Shown piece by piece: positions 12,532-23,433 of a stretch of DNA of 64,000 nucleotides (the first letter of the stretch is position 1; every line of letters starts with the position of its first letter). A program made the translations under genes and the position numbers. The stretch spans positions 7,626,101 to 7,690,100 of the forward strand of contig NC_003074.8 of assembly GCF_000001735.4 (NCBI RefSeq), in the 5' to 3' direction. The stretch is from Arabidopsis thaliana (taxonomy: Eukaryota; Streptophyta; Magnoliopsida; Brassicales; Brassicaceae). Below the pieces are notes generated by a model. That model did not search any database, was not told the origin of the DNA, and saw only the letters and a list, made by a program, of their open reading frames with translations.

Positions 12532-12537
12532 TATATA
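12532..12537 (+). promoter_or_regulatory. Probable TATA box of DTX40
   Basis: TATATA lies 118 bases before the ATG, and a start near 12565 would give a 5' UTR of about 85 bases. That UTR contains a GA microsatellite (12616-12631) just upstream of the ATG, a common feature of plant leaders. Confidence 0.5.
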
Positions 12538-12649
12538 CACTTATACACAACACTAGCCACACACATCCTCAAGCGATAACACCACAAACAAAACAACAAA
12601 CCAAAAAAAAAAAAAAGAGAGAGAGAGAGAGCAAATCTCCATCATCATC

Positions 12650-15600
12650 ATGGACTCGTCTCCAAACGACGGCGTACACCAACCGCTTCTCCATCCTCAA
12701 CCATCTCCATCTCCGCCGGAGTCAACCAACGGCGAGCTAGAAACTGTCCTCTCCGACGTAGAAACTCCTCTGTTTCTCCGCCTACGTAAAGCCACCATAA
12801 TCGAATCAAAGCTTCTCTTTAACCTCGCTGCACCAGCCGTCATCGTCTACATGATTAACTACCTCATGTCCATGTCTACTCAAATCTTCTCCGGCCATCT
12901 CGGTAACCTCGAACTCGCCGCCGCTTCTCTTGGTAACACCGGTATTCAAGTCTTCGCTTACGGTCTCATGGTAACAACCAAAAACTCCTCTTCTTGTATA
13001 TATTTTTTGTATGAATGTTACGTTTTATATCATTTTCGTCTATATGCTATGTTTTTTTTCACATCTTTAAAATTCGAGTTTTTTTCGATGATAGCTAGGC
13101 ATGGGGAGTGCAGTGGAGACGTTATGTGGTCAAGCGTACGGTGGTAGAAAATACGAGATGCTTGGAGTTTATCTCCAAAGATCAACCGTATTACTAACAC
13201 TCACCGGCCTCCTCCTTACTTTAATCTACGTTTTCTCCGAACCAATCCTTCTCTTCCTCGGTGAATCTCCCGCAATCGCTTCGGCCGCATCGCTCTTCGT
13301 CTACGGTCTTATCCCTCAAATCTTTGCCTACGCAGCGAACTTTCCAATACAAAAATTTCTCCAATCACAAAGCATAGTAGCTCCAAGTGCTTATATCTCA
13401 ACGGCTACGCTCTTTGTTCACCTTCTTTTAAGTTGGCTCGCGGTTTACAAGCTTGGTATGGGACTTCTTGGTGCGTCGCTTGTGCTTAGCTTGTCGTGGT
13501 GGATTATAGTCGTGGCTCAGTTTGTTTATATTGTGACGAGTGAGAGGTGTCGTGAGACGTGGAGAGGTTTTAGTGTTCAAGCTTTCTCGGGTTTGTGGAG
13601 TTTCTTTAAACTCTCCGCCGCTTCTGCCGTGATGCTTTGCCTTGAGACTTGGTATTTTCAGATTCTCGTTCTTCTTGCCGGACTTCTCGAGAATCCTGAA
13701 CTTGCTCTTGATTCACTCTCTATTTGGTAAGTCCTATTTTTAGTCAAACTCAATTTAATTATTTCCTTTAAAATTTATTTTTACTAGTTAATTTCGTTTA
13801 CTAAATTAATTTCACCTATTGACCATAAAAAATAATAATTTAAGTTTATCTATTCTAGTGTTTTTGCCTCTTTGGTTTCCATTTTACCTATTCTAGTCTA
13901 ATTTGTCTTCCACATGATATTTTATTTATGTTTTATCATAGGTAGTAGTTATTGGTTTCTACAAGAAAACACTTTTTTATATATCCTGAAACTCCACGTG
14001 AATATGTATGATTATAGACTTTTCCATGAATTTTTCTAGTAATGATTCGACAAAACTTTTAGTATTATTATTATTCGATATGAAAAGCATAGAACAAAAC
14101 TTTTTGTAGGGAGTACAAAGCAAAGTTTGGTTGTAGATACTAGATATGAAAGTTAAGTTAATGGCGAACAAATTTGACACTTCTTCCGCTACAGACAATC
14201 TATGGTCACATCACATTTCTTCTTTTCAGTCTTCTCGTTTTGGTTTTCTTTGGAATTTGTTTTTGTCTTCTTCTTAAGCAGTAGAATTTAACTTTAACAA
14301 TTTCTGTATGACCATATGAAACTATCTCATATGGAATCGAATAAAACATTATTTCTTCGTCCAATCTGCATCTACTTCTTTATTTTGTCGAAGATATTAT
14401 ACAATATTCTTCTAGTACTAATTAGTTTAAGATTTATCTGAGTCGTAAGTACTAGATTTTTTAGGTTTTCCAAAAGTTCTCTTTCCTCTGTTACCAAACA
14501 GAAGCAGCCACCAAATTTAGGTAGTTGCCCCAAATCAGTATGGAATTCCCATCTTTATAATATGATATCTTTGATTTTCATGTCAAGTCAAAAGTTACAA
14601 TTTTAAAATGTTGTAAAAACATTACAAGCAACAATGGTTTCATACTAGCTTTTGATAGTGTACGATATTAAATTATTTGTTTTTGTGTTACAGCATGACG
14701 ATTTCAGGGTGGGTGTTCATGATATCTGTTGGATTCAATGCAGCGATAAGGTCTGTTTTGTCCCAACTCACCACTTGCATGATCGTTTTCACTAAATTTA
14801 AATCATATAAAATAGAAAACGTCTCTATCCAATTTACCTACCCCCATAAAAATATGTGGATTCTTACATTTTACACACTTAAATAATGCTAAATCATACT
14901 GAACCATAAGCTCTTTTTCTCCTATTAAATCTGATGAAGTGTGACAAAAATTGTGTTATGATGTTGATACAGTGTAAGAGTGAGCAATGAACTTGGAGCT
15001 GGGAACCCTAAATCAGCAGCTTTTTCTGTGATCATCGTTAACATTTATTCGTTAATCACTTGTGTGATCCTAGCCATTGTTATTTTAGCGTGCCGCGATG
15101 TTTTAAGCTATGCTTTCACTGAGGGTAAAGAAGTCTCGGACGCTGTTTCTGATCTCTGTCCGCTTCTTGCCGTAACACTTGTCCTTAACGGAATCCAACC
15201 TGTCCTCTCTGGTAAACCCTTCTGATCGATACACCGCAATTTCGCAAACCGAATAAGCGAAGATTTTTTTTTTTTTTTTGAACAATTGGGAAAATTTTAT
15301 TATAGGTGTGGCGGTTGGATGCGGTTGGCAAACGTTTGTGGCGAAGGTTAACGTTGGATGTTACTACATTATTGGAATTCCTCTTGGGGCTCTCTTTGGG
15401 TTTTACTTTAACTTCGGTGCCAAGGCAAGATAGTTTTCTTAACTTTCATTTTAATTAGTTACCATTATTCTTGTATTGAATATTAGAATAACAAATTTAA
15501 GGCTAATGATGCTATAGGGTATATGGACGGGGATGATCGGTGGTACGGTTATACAAACGTTTATTTTGGCGTGGGTCACGTTTAGAACAGATTGGACAAA

Positions 15601-15761
15601 AGAAGTAAGTTTGCTAAACTTTAAGCTGCCCTGTAGGCGCTAAGTGTTTACGTAAATATTTTCATTGATTTGATAGTTATTTTAATTTGTTTCAGGTGGA
15701 AGAAGCTTCCAAAAGGTTGGACAAATGGAGCAACAAGAAACAAGAAGTTGTTCCTGAATGA
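12650..15761 (+). CDS. DTX40: MATE-family efflux transporter DTX40
   Basis: Membrane transporter of the MATE/DETOXIFICATION family, which moves organic compounds using proton antiport; its substrate is not evident. Seven exons: 12650-12970, 13095-13726, 14694-14750, 14973-15211, 15306-15424, 15518-15604 and 15696-15761. They join to 506 residues. After a hydrophilic, proline-rich N-terminus come the twelve membrane helices, with the family signatures [15 protein letters not shown]-type (here [16 protein letters not shown], starting exon 2), [11 protein letters not shown], and [18 protein letters not shown] in exon 4. [20 protein letters not shown] follows in exon 5. Intron 5 begins GC rather than GT (AAG|GCAAGA at 15425). 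The protein ends [15 protein letters not shown]. The annotation fits At3g21690. Confidence 0.95.
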
Positions 15762-18480
15762 TGCAGGTTGATGAAAGTTTGGTATCCAAGGAACCGATTA
15801 GATTCATCGGTAAACCGATGCAAATGCTCAAAGTAACATGTGAGCTGGTAAAAAAGGATATGGATCAACCTTTTAAACTTCTACAACTCAATTTTAAGTT
15901 TTTTGTGTTCTTGTTTAAAATGTTAGAGGTAGGTTATGTATTTTTGTATGCCAAGATTATAATAGTTACTGCGTTATTTTTTATTGATTTATATATATAT
16001 GCATGTCTTTGATTGGATAGATCTTAGTTATTTTTGTTACTGAGTTTTTCTTTAGTTTAATGATATTTTGTTAGACTGGAATGCAATTAAAGTTTCTCTC
16101 TTTCAGTATGATGCATTTTTGTTGTTGTTGAGAATGTGAAGGAAAATAAGAACTGGACTTCCAACAAAATGGGCAGGGTGATCTATGGGCCTAATATATG
16201 GGCCTAAGTAAACTGAAATTACTATACATAAAACAAAGTTTTCACATCATAAAATCAGTCCAGCTCATTTGCGTTGAGGACTTGAGGCACAGAGAAAATT
16301 TGGAGTTTTTTTTTGTCAAAGGAGAAATTTTGGAGTTGATGATTCGATATCTGACATAGTTATAAATGTGTATTATCTTGCTCTAACTTTGCTTTAGTTA
16401 GTGGCAAAATTTTGATGTAAACAAAAGTAAAATAATCGCCTACTTAACGCATCTATGACATTTTAATATAAGCACTATTTTCATTCGTGTTTAATAAAAA
16501 ATAACGAAAACGATTGTAAGAACTTCTAAATATTCTTATAAACTACTAGACGAGATGTTATATTTGTTCCATAAAGTTAGAGAAAGGAGCGATTAAATTT
16601 CCGTTACACTTGATGTAAACACGTTTTTTCGAATAAATTTTACATTTTATTCAAAAAAAAGAAAAAAAAAAAAGTAAAGAAGAAAAATTCTTGATACTTT
16701 TTCTTTTCATTATTCTCATTATAAACCATACAACGAAAAAGGATATAAATAGTAAATACTTGGCCAAGCCAATAATGGCCGTCACGTTGTATCTGTGCCA
16801 TTTTCTGTCTACACATTTAAGTCTTATTTATTCTTTTGTTGGTCCAACAATTAGGCAATCGTTTGTCATTTAAAATAACACAAATGTATCTGTTGCACAC
16901 AAATGTATCAAAACTCAAACAATTTTCTATGTATACCTAAACTAACGTATATATTGAAGTTTTTGTAAATTTGTATCACGACCTACAATAAATTACTCCT
17001 TTTTTACAGTATTAGATCTATATTACTAGATATCAAAGTGTTTCAATTTTCAAGCTTGCTATTTGAGTTTATCTGAATAATCCTAATCTGTTTGTATCTT
17101 TCTAGTTTGAATGAAAGAGTTTGGTATACACAAAAAAAAAAAAAAAAATCTAGATATAACAAAATCGTTTGATACTAATTTAATTTGAACTCCATTAGAA
17201 CGTTGGCCAATGATGGTGAAAGATGTAGTTATATGATTTTGAAAGTCTATTGGAAATCACGACTTTAAGTAAATCATTCAAACTCAGGAAAGTTAGCAGC
17301 CATTATACGATAGTGCATTTTGGTTATAATTTTTTTTAAAACAGTTGTCGGAGACATGTCTTTATAAGGCCTCTCTTTTCTTTAACGTGGGTTTTAAATT
17401 CACGTGGGTCTCAATAATTAAACCAAAATACCATCATTTGAACCAACAATTTTTAAACCGAATTAAATCAGCAGCACTTGATTCCCCCAATATCATATGA
17501 TTTGTTTATAACTTACATAATTTGATTATGTCGAGAGAATATTGAACCTTGTTTTCAGTATTTTAAAATTATCGGAAGAAACCCACATTTGTGTGTAATC
17601 ATCCAAAAACATGGCTCACATGTGGTGGGTACATGAAGACACACATCATCATTGTATGCTTTCTTGCACACATCTGAAAACTAACTCATTACATTTTTAT
17701 TTTCTTAGTAAAATAATCAAACATGATTTAACTTTAGATAAGTCTTAGATGAATTTAGTTTTATCACTTAAAGTTACAAATCATGAAGATAAGTTCTTCT
17801 AAATCAACTTGATTAACACCAAAGTTAAAATTATGAATGATAATTGGTAGTAGTACGGAGATCATGAATTGTGATATAGACCACATCCAAAACCGCATCG
17901 CAACAGTGGTGTAACACTACCAAAATCTCTACATATACATATGTATCTACGTATTTTTGTTACTATTTGAACCGTACTGCACTTTATTTCTTACACCGCA
18001 AAACGCAGTCACCATTCGGACCCTGAATTTGTCAACAATATCAGACTAAAAAATCTAGAAACTTTGCATACAATGCAAGCACGTAATACATGACTATAAT
18101 CGATACGTCTTTTTCGTACAAAAAATTCATAGGTCAACTTTAGGCCCCAAAGATGTATGTGGTCATCACATCTCACCAGAAAAGTTCGTTGCAAATTTTT
18201 CAAATCCCATCAAAAATAGTAAATTTCAAAATTCATTTAATAAGAGTGTCGTCTCTTCCGAAAAAAGAGGAAGAAACACAGAAAAGCTAAAGCTTCGGGC
18301 ATTATGTATTGAAATCAAATCTCTCTCTCTTTTTCTTCCGTGGCCAAAATGGATCCAAGCAGCTTCTCTTTGGCCATCTCTTCTTGAAGCTGCTTTCTTC
18401 CTCAAATTCTTTTTTTTCCAGATTCTTCTCCTTTCTTCTTCCTTCTTCCTTATTTCGATTTCGAATTTTGAATTTTCTCA
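15762..18480. other. Intergenic region between DTX40 and SGP2
   Basis: The first few hundred bases are DTX40 3' UTR. The rest is AT-rich, with two TGGGCC/GGGCCT-type motifs near 16185-16205. A pyrimidine-rich leader just before 18481 (18305-18470) is probably SGP2 5' UTR. No other gene is visible. Confidence 0.55.
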
Positions 18481-20090
18481 ATGGCTCAATCGTGTCTTAA
18501 AATTGTTCGAATCAACAATCTAAGGAACAGAGTGAATCGTCGGATTTTGATTCTCCGACGATTCACACGGTTGTTATGGAGTAGAATCGTTGCTTGTACT
18601 CCTGGCAAATCTCGGAGATATCTCTTGCTTTCTCGCGCTCTTCCGTCTCCGACTGTTTCTCGTCCTTCTCCTTCTCCGATCCCCGCCGTCGATGTCGTCG
18701 TCGGTGGTGGTGGTGGTGGTGGTGAGTTTGTTCGTCGTTCGTCGGTTGTTTACGATAATGATAACAGTCATCGGAGATCGGATTCTGATTTGGTTTCTTT
18801 GAAGATTAGTCTCTTAGGAGATCCAGAAATCGGAAAAACTAGCTTCCTGGTAAGAATAATTTCGAATCCAACATACGTTTTCGATTTTGAATTTGCGTTG
18901 AGATTGATTTTGAATTTGCGTTGAGATTGATTTTGAATTTTTGGGAATTTGAAAGGCGAAATATGTTGGAGAAGAGAAAGAAGTAGAAATGAGAGAATTG
19001 GAGAAAGGTATAAATTGTACGGACAAGACGTTATACATGGGAGGTGCTCGCATTTCATATAGTATCTGGGAATTAGAAGGTACTTAATCATTGTTGTTAA
19101 TCCACATTAGTTTAGCAGTAATGATAATGTGAAGACTAATTAACATTGTTGTTATATAGGAGCTGAGAGATCACGAGATCAAATCCCTGTGGCTTGCAAG
19201 GACTCTGTTGCCATTCTCTTTATGTTTGATTTAACCAGTCGTTGCACGCTTAATAGTGTCATTAGCTGGTATCAACAAGCTAGGAAGTCTAATCAGGTAA
19301 TATTAATTTCACTATCATTTGTCAAATTTGGGCTCTTTGTTAAAAGTCTTTTAAAATTTAGACCTGGGTGGTCGGGTATTCGGATCGGGTTTAGGGTATT
19401 TTACCCAGGTCTAATCTTGTTGTGTGAAATTTAGGGTTGATTGGTTGTAACTGGGCGTTCGGGTATTCGAATCGGGTTCGAGTCTTCGGGTTTCGGTATT
19501 TTGCCGAAGCCTAGTCTTGTTGTATAGAATTTTGGGGATGATTGGTTGCGACTGTAACGTATATTTTGGCTAAGCATAGACAAAGAACAAAAATATGGAT
19601 CTAAAAGTGTGATTGTAGAAAATTAGAGTTGAGACTTAAAAAAAATATGATATTTTTCAATGTTTTTTGTTTAAGATCAAATGTTATTGTTTTGGTGAAG
19701 CTAAACACTGATAGGTTTGATAAATATATTACAGACGGCGATACCAGTTATGGTAGGAACCAAGTTTGATGAGTTTATTCAGCTTCCTATTGATCTGCAA
19801 TGGACAATTGCTAGCCAGGTAATGTTTTTAACCATATCTTTTGAAGTCATTTGAATTCTAGTAACAAATCAATACAGTGAAATTCAATATAATTTATTTT
19901 ACATTTGGAATGTTTTGTGTAACAGGCGAGAACATATGCGAAGGCTTTAAACGCGACGCTCTTCTTCTCGAGTGCTTCATACAACATAAACGTGAATAAG
20001 ATCTTTAAGTTTGTGACGGCGAAGCTCTTCGACTTACCATGGACGGTGGAGCGCAATCTCACAATCGGAGAACCAATCATCGACTTCTAG
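18481..20090 (+). CDS. SGP2: Small GTPase SGP2, Tem1/Spg1-like
   Basis: Ras-superfamily GTPase of the Spg1/Tem1 type, which in yeasts starts the septation/mitotic-exit kinase cascade; SGP1 and SGP2 are the Arabidopsis pair. Exons 18481-18849, 18956-19079, 19160-19296, 19735-19818 and 19926-20090 give 292 residues. A basic N-terminal extension of about 105 residues, with a run of eight glycines near residue 75, precedes the G domain. G1 is GDPEIGKTSF, interrupted by intron 1 just after GKTSFL. G3 is degenerate (IWELEG instead of WDxxG). G4 is GTKFD, the TKxD form typical of Spg1/Tem1 rather than NKxD. G5 is FSSAS. There is no C-terminal prenylation box, since it ends PIIDF. This is expected for the family. 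Confidence 0.93.
19358..19555. repeat. Intronic hairpin and imperfect tandem repeat in SGP2 intron 3
   Basis: A perfect 12-bp inverted repeat TTAGACCTGGGT (19358-19369) / ACCCAGGTCTAA (19403-19414) encloses a cgggtattcgg core. A second, diverged copy of the same cggg-rich block follows (about 19455-19555): both blocks contain tcttgttgt and end in gattggttg plus a short actg. It resembles the small cgggt-rich repeats scattered in Brassicaceae genomes. No flanking duplication was found. Confidence 0.65.
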
Positions 20091-22279
20091 AATATGTATT
20101 TGTATATAATATAAAAGAAGCGAATCCTGAAGAATGCGTTTTTTTTTTTTTTTTTTAATTCACCGCTAAAGCTTGTCGCCGTGGGACTGATCGGACTAGT
20201 CGAATTTAAGCGAAATGGAGAGATGAAGCGGCGGAGATTTCGCCCGCTTTTCTCCATTGTTATCTGTTTCTTTTCAAACAAACAAACAAACAAAGAAAAA
20301 CGGAGAGTAAATGGTTTCGAGAGGTAGAAGAAAACAAAGAAAAGAGGAGATCGTGATATGTTTTTCTTTGTATTTCTTTTGGTTTTGTAATCTTTTCTCT
20401 TTCGATGACCACTGGAGATTTTTGGTTCCAGTAAATTCTATATAGTAAATACCATTTCGCTTTGAGTATTAACGTAAGATCAAATTGTTTTCACATTTAC
20501 ATAGTCTCAAGTGAGGAAGTGTCCAAAATTTAGGTTTTCTTGCATACTATACAATTTTAATTATACCAAACAAAAAAAACCAATATCATTTTTGGGATTT
20601 ATTCATGGGAATGTCACTTCTGTAATGTGTATCAGTGTATGACGGATTTGATCTTTCCAAAAATCGTAGAATTTAACAGAAACACACATGCAAAAACTGT
20701 TGCAATGTGACGTGCTTTGACTCGTTTAGACACATATTTGATCTGTAATGTACGTCTATAAATGTCCATAAACGTTCACTGACGACACATATAGGTATAT
20801 TAGTTATGCACTATTATCGTCATTTTAATTTTCAGAATAAAAGGGTTAATTGATTTGTTTACTAGAAATTGTTACTTTCTTTTAGAGCTTCAAAGAGATG
20901 TTAATTGCCAAATTAAGTTTTTCAAAAGAGCTATTTTACGAATTAAAACCTCAAAATACATGTATGATGTATTTCAAGATTTTGAAAATGTCATTTTATA
21001 TAAGAACGTTGATGGCCAATTCATATGAAGATGAAAGAGGGATTAAAAGTTAAAATTCAGAATTGTATTGTAGCTTCCTTCCAAAAAATAGTCATATGTG
21101 TACTTAACTGCTCCAGTTTTAAACGGCCAACAAAATCAGTTACGGTTTTTGTGATACCGAGATCTCATCGTATTCCTTTTTCACATGTTTCGTCATGTTT
21201 TTGCTCATCCAAATCCAATAGTTTCAACTTTCTAGTGTTATCATTTTGTAACGGCTAACGATAAAGAAAAAGGTCTTTATTAGGCTTTGAAAGTTTCACG
21301 CAACATTATTCAACGAACCAAATATTAACTCTTCCCTTTTTTCATTTTGGTTTGTTGTATTCAGGTTAATTAAAAAAATGATAAAAATACATCAAACCTT
21401 AAAAATTTTGGGTTTAAAATATTTGTTTGGAAGTTGAAAAGAAATAGCCACATCAAAGACGTTATCTAGAGGACTTATTTGTCATAGCGCAACCGACCGT
21501 TTTATATTACTTTTCACACTGACAAACACTTTATGGATCGTTGTTTTGTTCATCGTGGTTTAGTGTTGTTTTGTCTATGTTTGGTTCGATCATCAAAAAA
21601 TCATTTTACATAATGTATAATAGTATACTAATGCTACCATTATTTGTTTATCTCATTCAATATTCTTAACTTGCATAAATAAATTTGGTCGAAAGCAATG
21701 TCTCAACTAAGTATAAATCAATTCCTGAAAAATCAACGATAAATTGGGCCAAATCCCATCTAAGCTAAATAATGGGTCAAACGAACGCCATGGAAAAAAA
21801 TTAAAACCATAAAAAATCTGAAGTTTATGCTAATTTTGAAAAGGAAAAAAATGTAGTTTTCGTTTCTACTCAAAGAAGAAGTGTGTAATATCCACTTATA
21901 TGATATCTATCGGCCTAAGAAACTAAATCCATGCTTTTGTATAATATGCAAATAATGTTCTTTGTTTTTTGAAACAACATTTCACTTTACATAAAAGTTA
22001 TCAGTTCTGTTGACATATTTTTCTAAAGATAGGTTAAGGTCCATACACTTCTTTAGAAGTCCGTCGTTGGCTTTAGGTATTCTATAAATAATTTAGATCA
22101 ACGCATTGGGACCCATGTGATGACCACATCAAGATTCCGATTGTTATCTCTCCAATTAATTTTATTTTGCTTTTTATAATACACCATGAAAATTTAGCGA
22201 CTTTCTTATATATACATACACAACGCAACCACTTAAGAATTATTCCATTTTTATTTGGCTTATTCCTTCCTCCCTCTAC
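20091..22279. other. Intergenic region between SGP2 and the 22.3 kb gene
   Basis: AT-rich DNA. The first part is SGP2 3' UTR, with a T-run at 20140-20156. The last 100 bases before 22280 are the likely promoter and leader of the next gene; a TATATATA-type run at 22208-22215 is a plausible TATA box. No other gene was seen. Confidence 0.55.
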
Positions 22280-23433
22280 ATGATGGATACATTCTCTTGT
22301 AATTCTTATGAACAAAACCACCCCCATGATGATGATATTGATATTGATGCTCATGATCATGATTCTCATGGTGGTGATCATCAAGAGGAGAGTGGATGGA
22401 CAACTTATCTTGATGATTTCTCAAATCAATATAGAACTACTCATCATGAAGAAAATGATCATCAAGACAAGAGTTCTTATTCACTTCTTGCCACCTCTAC
22501 TTCTCTGGTCTCTGACGCCGCCACCCATGCCTTTTCCGGCAAGAGTTTTCCCGTTAATTTTCCGGCGAAACTGAAGTTTGGGAGGGGAAGAACCAAAAAG
22601 ATTTGTGAGGATGATTCTTTGGAGGACACGGCTAGCTCTCCGGTCAACAGCCCTAAGGTTAGATACTACTTAACTAACACAATCAACTTAAAACCTGATC
22701 CATGATTGAAATTCTAATCCATAAGAATCTTTCTAAGTTTTAATTTAAGTTGTAAGATATAAGTGAGTAATTATCACCTAATTGTCTCCAATAATTAGTC
22801 TCTTTTTTTCCTTTCAAAAAATAAAATAATTTCCCCTTTGTGGTAGTTAGAGCATATGTGTAATTTTTATATGAATGATATTGAACAGGTCAGTCACTTT
22901 GAACATATTCAGACGCCTCCTAGAAAAATTGAGGACTATGTCTCTTCTAGTTTCGTTATGGTAATCTCTCTAACTCTCTTTTCGATACAAATTATTTCTC
23001 TCTCTATCCTCTTTGCAATTGAATTCATTAATAATTAACCCACAAGAAAAGATTGAGAAGTTTCTTTTTGCATAGTATATTAAGATTAGACTTGGTTGTG
23101 TATTATTGTCTATTGATAACTCAATATTTCTTTTTTTAGTTATAACTTATAAGGAAGATTCAGAGATCTTCTAGTATCAACAATGTTTACACTATAATAT
23201 TTGATGGATATAACACGTAAATATGTTTTTGAAACGGTTTACGATAGGGAAATATTAGAGGCATGGGGGATCATCAAATCCAAATACAAGAAGGTGGTGA
23301 ACAAAAAGTGACGCTGATGAGAAATCTCATTGACGGAAACAACAACAACAACAACAACAATATGGATTTGAGGAGTAGAGGATTATGCGTCGTCCCTATC
23401 TCCATGTTGGCTAATTTTAACGGTCGCTGCTGA
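22280..23433 (+). CDS. Plant protein of unknown function with a bHLH-subgroup-like C-terminal motif
   Basis: Exons 22280-22657, 22889-22960 and 23248-23433 join in frame with GT-AG introns to 211 residues; the locus is probably At3g21710. The N-terminus is rich in His, Asp and Glu (HPHDDDIDIDAHDHDSHGG), followed by a serine-rich stretch, a short basic patch KLKFGRGRTKK, then SSPVNSPKVSHFEHIQTPPR. Exon 3 has a run of eight Asn and ends MDLRSRGLCVVPISMLANFNGRC. The piece DLRSRGLC(L/V)VP(I/V)S is, as I recall, the C-terminal signature of the bHLH68/bHLH123/bHLH112 subgroup, but no basic or helix-loop-helix region is present here. Function is unknown; it may be a derivative of such a factor that has lost its DNA-binding domain. 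Confidence 0.8.
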
